Source: an uncultured Bacilli bacterium
GTDB taxonomy: Bacteria; Bacillota_I; Bacilli_A; RF39; UBA660
Assembly (NCBI GenBank): GCA_910584305.1
Contig: CAJTZW010000011.1
Span: 1 to 50,239 of the forward strand
Direction: 5' to 3'
Length of the DNA: 50,239 nt
The position numbers were made by a program, and so were the translations under genes. This document shows positions 7,817 to 16,180 of the stretch, in pieces. Position 1 is the first letter of the stretch. Every line of letters begins with the position of its first letter. Under the pieces are notes generated by a model that was not told the origin of the DNA, searched no databases, and worked only from the letters and a program-made list of their open reading frames with translations.

Positions 7817-9853
7817 ATGAAAAAATTTATATTATTTGTAGTATGTTGTATAATGAGTTGTATGCAAGCAAAAGCATTAGAAAATGATAGTCACGTCGAG
7901 ATTCAATTCTTGGATAGTGTATATTCAAATAGGGATGTAGGAGGCCAGTTTTATACAGGCCCACAAGGAATGGTATATGTTAATGGGAAAGTAGCATATT
8001 GCCTAGATCCAACGATACTTTTAAGAAATGATACATATTCTTCATCAAATGATTTTAGTCTTACCAATATTAGTGAAGAACAGTTAAATTATTTAGAAGT
8101 GGTAAGCTACTTTGGATATGGATATCCAGGAAGAGTAGACACGAATTATTATCTAGCAACACAAGAAATTATATGGGAATATCTAACCCAAGGAGAAGTA
8201 TATTGGACCATGGGCAAAGGAGGAGATCAAATAAATATTGATAACTATAAAAATGAGATTTTAACATCTGTAAATAGATATCGTATGACACCCAACCTTC
8301 CTACGTATGTAGATACCTATCAAGGAGATGATATTCTTCTAGAAGATACAAATGGAGTACTAGAATACTATGAATCAGATTTATGGTTAGGAGAAATTAA
8401 GGGAAATACATTGAAACTAAGTGCTGAGTTCAAAGGAACAGCAACAGTTACTTTGACAAAGAAACATCTAAACTATGAGACAAGCTATGTATATATGAGT
8501 AACAATTCACAATCACTAGCCACTTTTGGATTTAGTGGAAAACAAATAGATAGCTTTCGTGTCACTTATAAAGTAAAGACATTAACACAAATTCATTTCA
8601 TGAAAAGGGATTCTGTGAGTGGAAACCTTATCAAAAATAGAGAGACAAAGATAAAAGTTTATGATGTAATAAGAGGTAAATATATAGAAGATAATGGTAG
8701 TGATATATTAACAATTGGAGAATCTGGAGAACTTACAACAGAAACATACTTAGAAGAAGGAGAATACCGTATTGAGGAAGTAACTTCCCCAGTAGGGTAT
8801 AAAACATTAGCACAGCCTATTACTTTCAATATATATGAATATCACGGTCCTATGATGGACATCACCATCTACAATGAGCCAATGAAATATACAGTAACAA
8901 TTTATAAGAAAGGAGAAGTATATTTAGGTATAGAGGAAAACAATGGAATAGGGATAGGAATATATTCTTTAGAAGACATGAATGGGGTTACATATGGACT
9001 ATATGCAAAAGAAGATATTATAGATGGAAGTGGTAATATTTTATATCAAAAAAATACATTAGTAACACAAATAGATATTCAAAATGGCTTTGGAACAACA
9101 TACAACCTAGATTATGGAAAATATTATATAAAAGAATTAAAATGCCCAAATAGCTATATATTAGATACAGCTGTGACAGAGGTAGATTTAACTACAGAAA
9201 AAAATATACTTACATTTAACTTCATAAATTACTTAAAAAAGGGAAATCTTGTAATTCAAAAAGTAGACAATCAAATAGGTTTAAAAGGAGCAGAATTTAC
9301 TATATATGGAGAAATATATCAATATAGTATTCAACTGAAAAGCGATGATTTTGGGCAAACACAATTAAAACAAGTTCCTTATGACACATATTGGATTCAG
9401 GAAACAAAAGCGCCGATTGGATATCTATTAGATGAAGAACCAAAACAGATTCCTTTAAATAAGAATGAAGTTTTATATTCATTTATAAATATAAAAGAAA
9501 ATCAAACAGAAAATCCACCAATAGAACCAACACCAGAACCAGAACCAACACCAGAACCAGAACCAACACCGGAACCAGAACCAACACCGGAACCAGAACC
9601 AACACCAGAACCAGAACCAACACCAGAACCAGAACCAACACCAGAACCAGAGCCAACACCAGAACCAGAACCAATCCCAGAAATAGAGATTCCAGAGGAA
9701 GAAAACTCAAAACAAGAGATAGTAATTTCAAATGTAGAGACAACAGTAGAGAATCCTAGTACTGGATTGAATGTAAGTGATAAAAATATTATTTCTAGCG
9801 TAATATTATATATAGGAATGTTACTAGGGATTCACAGAATTACAAAGAATTAG
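7817..9853 (+). CDS. Sortase-anchored surface adhesin: thioester (TQXA) domain, SpaA/Cna-B domains, PTPEPE stalk
   Basis: A 678-residue cell-wall protein. Residues 1-21 are a signal peptide (KKFILFVVCCIMSCMQAKA). An N-terminal thioester domain is marked by the Cys in 'VAYCLDP' and the Gln in 'ATQEIIWEYL', the pair that forms an internal thioester used for covalent attachment to host surfaces. Three SpaA/prealbumin-like modules follow, each with the closing pattern seen as 'IEEVTSPVGY', 'IKELKCPNSYIL' and 'IQETKAPIGYLL'. A PTPEPE repeat stalk (8 copies) and a wall-sorting signal end the protein: NPSTG, a hydrophobic span and a HRITKN tail. NPSTG is a sortase B/variant type of motif rather than classic LPXTG. 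No sortase gene is in the window. Confidence 0.88.
   Translation: MKKFILFVVCCIMSCMQAKALENDSHVEIQFLDSVYSNRDVGGQFYTGPQGMVYVNGKVAYCLDPTILLRNDTYSSSNDFSLTNISEEQLNYLEVVSYFGYGYPGRVDTNYYLATQEIIWEYLTQGEVYWTMGKGGDQINIDNYKNEILTSVNRYRMTPNLPTYVDTYQGDDILLEDTNGVLEYYESDLWLGEIKGNTLKLSAEFKGTATVTLTKKHLNYETSYVYMSNNSQSLATFGFSGKQIDSFRVTYKVKTLTQIHFMKRDSVSGNLIKNRETKIKVYDVIRGKYIEDNGSDILTIGESGELTTETYLEEGEYRIEEVTSPVGYKTLAQPITFNIYEYHGPMMDITIYNEPMKYTVTIYKKGEVYLGIEENNGIGIGIYSLEDMNGVTYGLYAKEDIIDGSGNILYQKNTLVTQIDIQNGFGTTYNLDYGKYYIKELKCPNSYILDTAVTEVDLTTEKNILTFNFINYLKKGNLVIQKVDNQIGLKGAEFTIYGEIYQYSIQLKSDDFGQTQLKQVPYDTYWIQETKAPIGYLLDEEPKQIPLNKNEVLYSFINIKENQTENPPIEPTPEPEPTPEPEPTPEPEPTPEPEPTPEPEPTPEPEPTPEPEPTPEPEPIPEIEIPEEENSKQEIVISNVETTVENPSTGLNVSDKNIISSVILYIGMLLGIHRITKN
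9527..9670 (+). repeat. Eight 18-bp tandem repeats encoding PTPEPE
   Basis: Eight in-frame copies of CCAACACCAGAACCAGAA with three silent A/G changes (ccg at copies 3 and 4, gag at copy 7). They encode a rigid Pro/Glu stalk of the adhesin. The copies are nearly identical, so copy number may vary by slippage or recombination, and short-read assembly may miscount them. Confidence 0.95.
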
Positions 9854-9856
9854 AAT

Positions 9857-9885
9857 TTGCGTTCTTTCATAATTTATGATACAAT
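9857..9885 (+). promoter_or_regulatory. Probable promoter of relQ
   Basis: TTGCGT at 9857-9862 and TACAAT at 9880-9885 are 17 bp apart. Transcription would begin about 9892, upstream of a hairpin + T-run at 9913-9940, so that hairpin would sit in the relQ leader. Confidence 0.5.
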
Positions 9886-9912
9886 TGTACCGCATTAAAA
9901 ATTTAAATGTAG

Positions 9913-9940
9913 TAAATCCTTTTATAAGGATTTATTTTTT
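9913..9940 (+). terminator. Intrinsic terminator between adhesin and relQ
   Basis: TAAATCCTT / AAGGATTTA form a 9-bp stem with a TTAT loop followed by TTTTTT. It can end the adhesin transcript, but because the probable relQ promoter lies upstream it may also act as an attenuator of relQ. Confidence 0.8.
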
Positions 9941-9964
9941 CCTAAAAGAAAAGGGGATGAAATT

Positions 9965-10609
9965 TTGAATACACCAAGAAAGCAAGTTGCAGAAGTAATG
10001 TTAAAGTATGATTTTGCAAAACGAATTTTAGAAACGCAATTACAAATTTTAATTAAAGAATTTGAATTTAAACATGGGTATAACCCTGTAGAACATATAA
10101 AATCTAGAATTAAATCAGAATCAAGTATTATTGCTAAATTAAAAAGGAAAAATTATGAATGTACAATGGAGAATATGCAAAATCACATTCATGATATTAT
10201 AGGGATTCGACTGGTATGTTCCTTTTTATCTGATGTCTATGATATTGTAGAAGTGATTAAAAGTTCAAAACAGATTACAATCAAAGAAGAAAAAGACTAT
10301 ATCAATAGTCCCAAGGAAAGTGGTTATATAAGTTATCACTTAATTGTGCTAATACCAATTTACTTACATGACACAACAGAGTATGTAGAAGCAGAAATCC
10401 AAATTAGGACAATTGCAATGGACTTCTGGGCAAGTTTAGATCATAAAATGCGATATAAATTTCTAGGAGAGAGTCCTAAAGAAGTAAAGGAAGAATTGTA
10501 TCAATGTTCTTTGGATATTAAGGCTTTAGATAAACGTATGAATGAATTAAATCAGTTTATAAATAAATACGATTGTAATAATGAAGATGTAGGGAGCAAC
10601 AAATTATAG
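9965..10609 (+). CDS. relQ: Small alarmone synthetase (RelQ/YjbM-type (p)ppGpp synthetase)
   Basis: A 214-residue single-domain GTP pyrophosphokinase making (p)ppGpp from ATP and GTP/GDP in the cytosol. RelA/SpoT synthetase motifs are visible: 'IHDIIGIRLVCSF' (the R and D in the ATP/GTP site), 'YINSPKESGYISYHL' (substrate loop with Lys and Ser/Tyr) and 'EAEIQIRTIAMDFWASLDH', the E-x-Q-I-R-T signature. There is no HD hydrolase or TGS/ACT domain, so it is a SAS of the RelQ class. Start is TTG 9965, with AAGGGGATG upstream; no ATG in a suitable position precedes the motif region. Its stop lies inside a terminator hairpin shared with the convergent gene at 10604. Confidence 0.9.
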   Translation: MNTPRKQVAEVMLKYDFAKRILETQLQILIKEFEFKHGYNPVEHIKSRIKSESSIIAKLKRKNYECTMENMQNHIHDIIGIRLVCSFLSDVYDIVEVIKSSKQITIKEEKDYINSPKESGYISYHLIVLIPIYLHDTTEYVEAEIQIRTIAMDFWASLDHKMRYKFLGESPKEVKEELYQCSLDIKALDKRMNELNQFINKYDCNNEDVGSNKL

Positions 10610-10619
10610 TTGCTTTTTT
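10595..10619 (+). terminator. Intrinsic terminator of relQ
   Basis: AGCAAC / GTTGCT stem (10595-10600, 10609-10614) with an 8-nt loop and a TTTTT run. The relQ stop codon and the last codons of the convergent minus-strand gene lie inside it. Confidence 0.8.
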
Positions 10620-10906
10620 AATTCATCAATCTCTTGCTGCATAGCATTCATCATTTTCTGCATTATAACAATGGTTTCCGATGTATTTGGTGTAGTATTA
10701 TTTGTACCTGTTCCTGAAGTGTCAATTCCCCTTTCTTGCTGTACTTGCTTATAGTAAGCATTTGTACATAATACTTGTGCTACTAACATTAACCAATTTC
10801 CAAGAGCATTTTGTTCATTCGCAGTTGTGTCATCGATTAGCAAATATCCAATTATAATTGCACTTAGTGTAAAGGCTTTAGGAGAAACATCAGGTATAAA
10901 TCTCAT
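10604..10906 (-). CDS. Uncharacterised small membrane protein, 100 aa
   Basis: Not recognised. The first 55 residues hold two hydrophobic segments (AFTLSAIIIGYLLI and WLMLVAQVLCTNAYY), the middle is Asn/Thr/Gly-rich and the C-terminus is a short amphipathic coiled-coil helix (MQKMMNAMQQEIDELKKQL). AAGGAGGAGCTGTAAA precedes the ATG, an excellent ribosome binding site, which supports a real gene. The stop overlaps the relQ stop by 6 bp in a shared terminator. Downstream of the uncharacterised gene at 10989 but separated from it by a terminator. Likely membrane-anchored with a cytoplasmic oligomerising tail; function unknown. Confidence 0.65.
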   Translation of the reverse strand: MRFIPDVSPKAFTLSAIIIGYLLIDDTTANEQNALGNWLMLVAQVLCTNAYYKQVQQERGIDTSGTGTNNTTPNTSETIVIMQKMMNAMQQEIDELKKQL

Positions 10907-10965
10907 TTTACAGCTCCTCCTTACTAATTTATTCTATGAAATATGCAAAGAAAAAATCAATACTA

Positions 10966-11001
10966 GTAAAAAAGAAAGCTACAATAATTTATGCTTTCTT
11001 T
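10966..11001 (-). terminator. Intrinsic terminator, minus strand
   Basis: AAAGAAAGC / GCTTTCTTT 9-bp stem (10971-10979, 10993-11001) followed on the minus strand by TTTTTT. It ends the gene at 10989-11609. Confidence 0.8.
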
Positions 11002-11609
11002 ACAAATGCAAGCCCTTGATACTTTGGATGTTCAATATATTTAACATATATTTTATCACCAACTTTTAATCCAAACTTTTTTTGTGGTTTATCTAATACA
11101 GTACATAGTAATAGATCATTGTCTTGTTTTTCTTCAATACGAGCCCAAAGTCCCTCTTCTGTTCCTTGTTTGGTAATCAATAGAAATTGAATATCATCAA
11201 TTAGGCGTAAATCTCTATACCTGTCTAGTGAGGTATCCTCCCTAGATTCCTTTAAAGAGGTTGGTAGGTCATACTTAGCCATACTATCTTCAATCTCTTG
11301 TATCCCCTCTATTTTATCAATAATATTCTTTGTAACTTGACTAACAGTAAACTCTTCAAAAAAATCATAATAGATAATGACTTCATTTTTTTGATATTCT
11401 AAATCCAATGATAAAACATTGTCTACAAAAGAAATAGGGCCTAATACTCTAAATGAGAGCCCCTCTTTATGATCAATAAAACCAAGTAGAAGGATTGGAT
11501 GGTCTATTCTCTTATGGATATTTTTGCCTACTCGGCCAATACTTTTTTTATCCTCTAATAAGAAATAATGATGATCAATTTCACGAAATTTTAAATCTTT
11601 TATTTTCAT
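10989..11609 (-). CDS. Uncharacterised protein, 206 aa
   Basis: Not recognised. No signal peptide and no membrane span. The C-terminal 60 residues (from GLWARIEE through KFGLKVGDKIYVKYIEH) read like a small beta domain of the DUF2314 or OB-like kind, where 'GD.I.V' follows a hydrophobic strand; this is a weak resemblance. The N-terminal half alternates strands and charged turns. GGAAGTGGTGTC lies upstream of the ATG. A sigma-A-like promoter can be read on the minus strand (TTGATT, 18 bp, TATAAT around 11650-11680). It is transcribed divergently from the helicase gene at 11748. Confidence 0.6.
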   Translation of the reverse strand: MKIKDLKFREIDHHYFLLEDKKSIGRVGKNIHKRIDHPILLLGFIDHKEGLSFRVLGPISFVDNVLSLDLEYQKNEVIIYYDFFEEFTVSQVTKNIIDKIEGIQEIEDSMAKYDLPTSLKESREDTSLDRYRDLRLIDDIQFLLITKQGTEEGLWARIEEKQDNDLLLCTVLDKPQKKFGLKVGDKIYVKYIEHPKYQGLAFVKKA

Positions 11610-11747
11610 GACACCACTTCCAGTCTTTATTTTTCCATATCAATTATATCTAACTTTAAACAATAAAATCAATATAATTCATAATATTTATGATGATTCA
11701 AAAAAAACGACATATTATTTAAAACCATGCATATAAGATAAAAAACT

Positions 11748-13826
11748 ATGAAAAAAGTTTATAAGAAATTAAAACATGATATCATAAATTTAAAGAAAAA
11801 ATTGGAGATACAGAAAGAATATATTACAGAATCAATGTATGAAGATTATAAAGAAAAAAGTGCGTCCATATATAATGAATTAAAAAAGAGAAAGGTATAT
11901 TATATATTCTTTCATAAACACATGTACATAATAAAGAACTTAAAACAACTCATAGAAGAGAAAAATGAAAAATACATACAAGAAGAACTAAGTAGTAATC
12001 ATAAATTTTTTGATAATATATGTGGATATCCACTGGATATAAATCAAAGAAGAGCCATTGTAACAGATAATGATAGAAATTTAATTGTAGCAGGAGCGGG
12101 AAGTGGAAAAAGTTTAACCATGATTGGGAAAATCCACTATTTACTGTGTAAAAAAGAAATAGATGAATCAGAAATACTATGTATTTCATTTACAAATGAA
12201 ACAACCAAGAGTTTGCAACATAAATTAAAAACAATATACAACTATAATATTGATGTATATACATTTCATAAACTAGGGTACCAAATCATCAAAAGACAAA
12301 TCCCCACTATAAAAGTAGCAAGTCAACATATATTAGATGATTGTATTGATACATATTTCAAAAATAGTACAAAGCAGGAATTTGAACTCATCCTAAAATA
12401 TTTTAGTGAATTTACCAAAATACCAAGAGGCTATAAAACAAAATATAAACATATTACACTAAGACAAATTTGTGAAAATAAGGAAGAACGTGTTAAAGAT
12501 AAAGAAGAAGTTATAATAGCCAATTATCTTTATTTAAAAGGAATAGAATACACATATGAGAGAATGCCCTATGGATGTGTATTCCATTTTAGTAAAAAGA
12601 TATTACATTATTATAATTTCTATAACCCAATGTATACTTTAGAACTTATAGATAAGAAAAAGACTAAAGATTCAATTCATATATATAAATATCATGTATA
12701 TGAAAAAGGATTACCATATATACTAGAAAGAAAAATAAAAAATTTAAAAATAAATACAAGTCCATTAGAAAAAGAGAAAGTATATGTAGATATGATAGAG
12801 AATAACAATGACTATATTATAGAGTTAAAAAATTTACTGGTAACATTTATGAATATCTTTAAATCAAATACAAAAACGCTAGAACAACTTAATTTAGAAG
12901 TAAAACAAAATACCCTTGAAAATGCATTTCTAATTATATTTGAGCAAATCTATACAAAATATCAACAAACCCTACAAAATAACAACCAGATAGATGTCAA
13001 TGATATGCTACTACTGGCTACCAAACTAACAAACAATGAGTATCATTATAAACCCTATAAATATATTTTAATTGATGAATTCCAAGACACATCAAAGGTC
13101 AGATATGCACTTATCCACAACATTATCAAACATACAAATGCCAAATTAATCGCAGTAGGAGACGATTTTCAATCTATCTACCGATTTAGTGGATGTGATA
13201 TCAGGCTTTTTATCAATTTTGAAAAATACTTTGGTAAATCAAGTATTTCTTATATTGAAAATACATATCGAAATAGTCAAGAACTGATTGATATCGCAGG
13301 AACATTTGTTATGCAAAACAAAGCACAAATAAAAAAACAACTTCATTCTTCTAAACATATAGATAATCCTATCGAAATCCATTATTATACAGACTTATCC
13401 ACAGTATTTCTAACTCTTCTGAAAACATTATCCACAGGAAAAAATAAAATTATCTTAGGAAGAAATAATAAAGATATACAATTATTCAAAAATGATGATA
13501 TAAAAATTAAAGACGCATCTATTTATATTAAAGAAATGAAAGAGACTATTCCCTATCTAACCGTACACAAGTCCAAAGGATTAGAATACGACTATGTTTT
13601 TTTAATTAATATGAAAGACGATTATGCAGGATTCCCATCCAAAATCGAAGAACATCAAGTATTAAAAATGGTACTTCCAAAAGAAGAAGAATATCTATAT
13701 GCAGAAGAAAGAAGACTATTCTATGTCGCACTTACTAGAGCAAAACAAAAGGTATTTATCTTAACACCCCAAGAAAATCCTTCTGTCTTTGTAAAAGAAT
13801 TAGAAAATTTGATGAAAAAGAAATAG
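11748..13826 (+). CDS. UvrD/Rep-family DNA helicase, helicase IV-like
   Basis: A 692-residue superfamily I 3'-5' helicase resembling helicase IV. Motifs in order: Walker A 'VAGAGSGKS' (~residue 120), 'FTNETT', 'YTFHKLG', Walker B 'LIDEFQDTS', 'AVGDDFQSIYRFSG', 'NTYRNSQ', 'TVHKSKGLEYD' and 'RRLFYVALTRAKQ'. The N-terminal 80 residues are a basic, coiled-coil-like helix. Between motifs there is the 'ANYLYLKGIEYTYE' segment that in helicase IV relatives opens a PD-(D/E)xK-like domain; here the 'PDF' and 'EHFG' catalytic parts are missing, so it is probably a helicase only. No Shine-Dalgarno lies before ATG 11748; a TATAAGAT box 11-18 nt upstream suggests a leaderless mRNA. Confidence 0.85.
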   Translation: MKKVYKKLKHDIINLKKKLEIQKEYITESMYEDYKEKSASIYNELKKRKVYYIFFHKHMYIIKNLKQLIEEKNEKYIQEELSSNHKFFDNICGYPLDINQRRAIVTDNDRNLIVAGAGSGKSLTMIGKIHYLLCKKEIDESEILCISFTNETTKSLQHKLKTIYNYNIDVYTFHKLGYQIIKRQIPTIKVASQHILDDCIDTYFKNSTKQEFELILKYFSEFTKIPRGYKTKYKHITLRQICENKEERVKDKEEVIIANYLYLKGIEYTYERMPYGCVFHFSKKILHYYNFYNPMYTLELIDKKKTKDSIHIYKYHVYEKGLPYILERKIKNLKINTSPLEKEKVYVDMIENNNDYIIELKNLLVTFMNIFKSNTKTLEQLNLEVKQNTLENAFLIIFEQIYTKYQQTLQNNNQIDVNDMLLLATKLTNNEYHYKPYKYILIDEFQDTSKVRYALIHNIIKHTNAKLIAVGDDFQSIYRFSGCDIRLFINFEKYFGKSSISYIENTYRNSQELIDIAGTFVMQNKAQIKKQLHSSKHIDNPIEIHYYTDLSTVFLTLLKTLSTGKNKIILGRNNKDIQLFKNDDIKIKDASIYIKEMKETIPYLTVHKSKGLEYDYVFLINMKDDYAGFPSKIEEHQVLKMVLPKEEEYLYAEERRLFYVALTRAKQKVFILTPQENPSVFVKELENLMKKK

Positions 13827-13866
13827 ACATTTTATAAAATACGTGATATTATATGACTTAAAACAC

Positions 13867-13897
13867 TTAGTTAAATGAAATTTAAGAATTTAACTAA
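13867..13897. repeat. 10-bp perfect inverted repeat upstream of the 13974 gene
   Basis: TTAGTTAAAT and ATTTAACTAA with an 11-nt spacer. There is no T-run, so it is not a standard terminator. It lies about 75 bp before the next gene; an operator or the end of the helicase mRNA are both possible. Confidence 0.5.
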
Positions 13898-13973
13898 TAG
13901 ATGCAAAGATATATACTATTAAAAAGAAATATGTTATTATATTCACAAAAGTTATGTATCAGGGAGGTATAGA

Positions 13974-14342
13974 ATGAAAGTTAAAGAAAAATCAATGAAC
14001 ATTAGGAAAAAACTTGCTGAAATAGTAAAGAATGGAAACTTAATAAGCGTGGAAGCAAAAATTACAATGGAAGATATTGATGATGATACTAAAGAAAAGC
14101 TTTTAGGGACACCTTTTTTTACCGAAAATACTGAAATACCTGCTGCAAAGGAAATGTCAGATTTTATTCAATCAAAATATTCATGCCCAAATAATTTAGG
14201 TGACAAAGGTGATGAATTAATTGAAAGTCAAAACACTCATACATCTGAAGAAGGACCATTGCATCAAAAATTAGCAGATTATAAAGTTAAAAGATTAAGA
14301 TTAAAAAGAGAATTAGAACAAAGTGAAATGAATAAGGGCTAG
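13974..14342 (+). CDS. Uncharacterised protein, 122 aa
   Basis: Not recognised. A soluble, charged protein with a short basic helix at the start (KVKEKSMNIRKKLAEIVKNG), a middle acidic stretch and a C-terminal Lys/Arg/Glu helix (KLADYKVKRLRLKRELEQS) likely to form a coiled coil. A strong AGGGAGGTATAGA precedes the ATG and a terminator follows the stop, so it is a real single-gene unit. Two Cys or a metal site are not seen. Composition resembles neighbouring genes, with no sign of recent transfer. Function unknown. Confidence 0.6.
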   Translation: MKVKEKSMNIRKKLAEIVKNGNLISVEAKITMEDIDDDTKEKLLGTPFFTENTEIPAAKEMSDFIQSKYSCPNNLGDKGDELIESQNTHTSEEGPLHQKLADYKVKRLRLKRELEQSEMNKG

Positions 14343-14365
14343 TACAGTGATACTATGCTTTTTTT
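14338..14365 (+). terminator. Intrinsic terminator after the 13974 gene
   Basis: GC-TAGTA / TACTA-GC stem with one bulged T and a CAGTGA loop, then TTTTTTT. The TAG stop of the gene lies in the left arm. Confidence 0.65.
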
Positions 14366-14491
14366 GTGATTGGAAGGATTTACCATGGTATTATAATTTT
14401 TCTAGAAACATCCATAAATATCAAAATTTTTAATTAATCAATTTACTAATCCATATTATACATGGTATAATGAGAGTAGGTGGGTGGAAGT

Positions 14492-14950
14492 ATGTTTTAT
14501 GTAGGAAAGAAGGCAATTACAAAAAAATTTAATTTTTCAAATGTCATTGGTAAATCAGACTTACCAGGATATATTAGACATTATGTTCACGAAGATGAAA
14601 CAATTTTAGCAGCATATAAGACAGAAAGAGATCATGCTACATTTACGGATAAGAAAATTGTTTTGTTTGATAATTATAGTCGTTTTGGTATGCGAAAACA
14701 GATTTACTCTATTTCGTATAAGTCAATTTCTGCAGTGGCAATTACATTTGAAAAAACAAAAGCAGAAATGAACATTATTCTAGATAATGGATACCATGCT
14801 TATTTAAGATTTGCGGACGTTTTACCAGAAGATAAAGTAAGACTACGTATCTTATATACATGTATTAATCGTATTAGTAGCAATCAAGAGCCTCTAAAAG
14901 AGGATATCAAGCGATTATTAGATAATAATTTTAAAGTAAAAAGCAAATAA
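14492..14950 (+). CDS. PH-domain (YvbH/bPH-type) protein
   Basis: A 152-residue cytosolic protein consisting mostly of a bacterial pleckstrin-homology-like domain: 'YVHEDETILAAYKTERD', 'ATFTDKKIVLFDNY', 'QIYSISYKSISAVAI' and 'ILDNGYHAYLRFAD' match the beta-strand pattern of bPH_1 proteins, which end with one long helix. Function of the family is unknown; some members bind membranes or form oligomers. ATG 14492 has AGGTGG about 8 nt upstream; the in-frame GTG at 14480 overlaps that site and is rejected. A TATAAT at 14466 with a TTTACT-like -35 probably drives it, and a terminator follows. Confidence 0.75.
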   Translation: MFYVGKKAITKKFNFSNVIGKSDLPGYIRHYVHEDETILAAYKTERDHATFTDKKIVLFDNYSRFGMRKQIYSISYKSISAVAITFEKTKAEMNIILDNGYHAYLRFADVLPEDKVRLRILYTCINRISSNQEPLKEDIKRLLDNNFKVKSK

Positions 14951-14951
14951 G

Positions 14952-14972
14952 TCCTCCTATAGAGGATTTTTT
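14952..14972 (+). terminator. Intrinsic terminator after the PH-domain gene
   Basis: TCCTC / GAGGA stem, CTATA loop, then TTTTTT directly after the stop codon. Confidence 0.8.
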
Positions 14973-15082
14973 ATATATAAGAAAAGGCTATTCTAAAGAT
15001 AAAAAACTGTGGAAAATAAAAAGGAAAAATAACTTTGATATGATATAATAAAAAGAGACATCGATAAGTAAGAAGGTGTAGA

Positions 15083-16159
15083 ATGATTGATTATGATAAA
15101 TTAAATGACATATTACATAATGAAATTACCAATTCATCAAACCAAATATTTCTTAATCATTTAGATGAAATTGTCAAGCTAGCTCAAATTATAATTAAAA
15201 GTGAAGAAGAACTAGTAAAAATTATTCCTAAATATCATACTCATGTAGATATCAATACTTCAATTCAATGCGTTACGGAATTCTTTCATTCTATAAAACC
15301 AGAGTACGCTGATATGTTTCAAAATATTTTAAGAGAACGCCTAGTGGACGCAAGAAACAGAGAAGAAGAATATTCTGTGAGATTTCATCACACAACAAAT
15401 GAGTCAAATGGATATGTAAATGATGAGGGTAGTGTTGGAATTGAATACAATGAAACCGTAGAAGATATATACTCGATCAGTCACGAATTGATACACAAAT
15501 TTAGCCAACCAAAGCTTAAATATAAAGGTATTCGTCTAGGAAATGAATCTATTATTAAATCGGGTTTCGGAGAAGGAACAACAATTACAGTGGAATTCCT
15601 ATTACAAGATTATCTAAAAATGAAGTATGGAATGAATGAAGAATTTAAGATTTACAAACAGCAGAGACTGCTAGATTCGACCAATAATGCTTGGGGAATA
15701 TTGTTTGAACATGTGTTGCTTCATTTATATAAAGAGAATGGAAATCATGTAGATAAAGAGATTTTAAAAATGTATGTAGAAAATTTACCAAAAAGCTCTG
15801 AAGAATATAAGACATTTTCAAAGCTTGCCTTTGGATATATTAAAGATATTTTGGCAGAAAATAGTCTACTTTTTAAATATGATTTAAGATATGTTATAGG
15901 AACTCTCCTTGCTAGTCATTTGCATAAACAAATCAAAGAGAATTCTGCCAATATGGAAAAGTTAGTATATTTAATCGATATATTAGGACATGCCAATCAT
16001 GAAGTAAACCATGATTTAGAAGAACTTTATAAACTTGGCATACCAATAATAGACAAAAAGGGTATCAATGTTACAGATGAGTCTTATAAGCAATTAGAAG
16101 AGGCGTATTTACAAGAAGTAGCAGACTCTAAAATACAAAGTAGTCACAAAAAATTATAA
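15083..16159 (+). CDS. Putative HEXXH zinc metalloprotease-like protein
   Basis: A 358-residue protein without a signal peptide or membrane span. 'SISHELIHKF' contains a canonical HEXXH (His134, Glu135, His138); Glu164 or Glu171 in 'FGEGTTITVEFLL' is well placed as the third zinc ligand of a gluzincin. The flanking regions are helical, consistent with a soluble peptidase, but the family is not recognised and the substrate is unknown. Start ATG 15083 has AAGAAGGTGTAGA upstream, and a TATGATATAATA box lies about 40 bp before it. It ends 21 bp before the AddB-like gene, so it probably shares that transcript. Could be a self-processing or host-defence peptidase, or simply a fold without activity. 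Confidence 0.6.
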   Translation: MIDYDKLNDILHNEITNSSNQIFLNHLDEIVKLAQIIIKSEEELVKIIPKYHTHVDINTSIQCVTEFFHSIKPEYADMFQNILRERLVDARNREEEYSVRFHHTTNESNGYVNDEGSVGIEYNETVEDIYSISHELIHKFSQPKLKYKGIRLGNESIIKSGFGEGTTITVEFLLQDYLKMKYGMNEEFKIYKQQRLLDSTNNAWGILFEHVLLHLYKENGNHVDKEILKMYVENLPKSSEEYKTFSKLAFGYIKDILAENSLLFKYDLRYVIGTLLASHLHKQIKENSANMEKLVYLIDILGHANHEVNHDLEELYKLGIPIIDKKGINVTDESYKQLEEAYLQEVADSKIQSSHKKL

Positions 16160-16180
16160 TATAGATAGCTAGGTGATACA

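Noticed and set aside
9483..9743. Long minus-strand open frame rich in Leu/Val
   Set aside because: It is the reverse of the PTPEPE-coding repeats; the repeat makes the other strand read as LVLVLV. No ribosome binding site or promoter.
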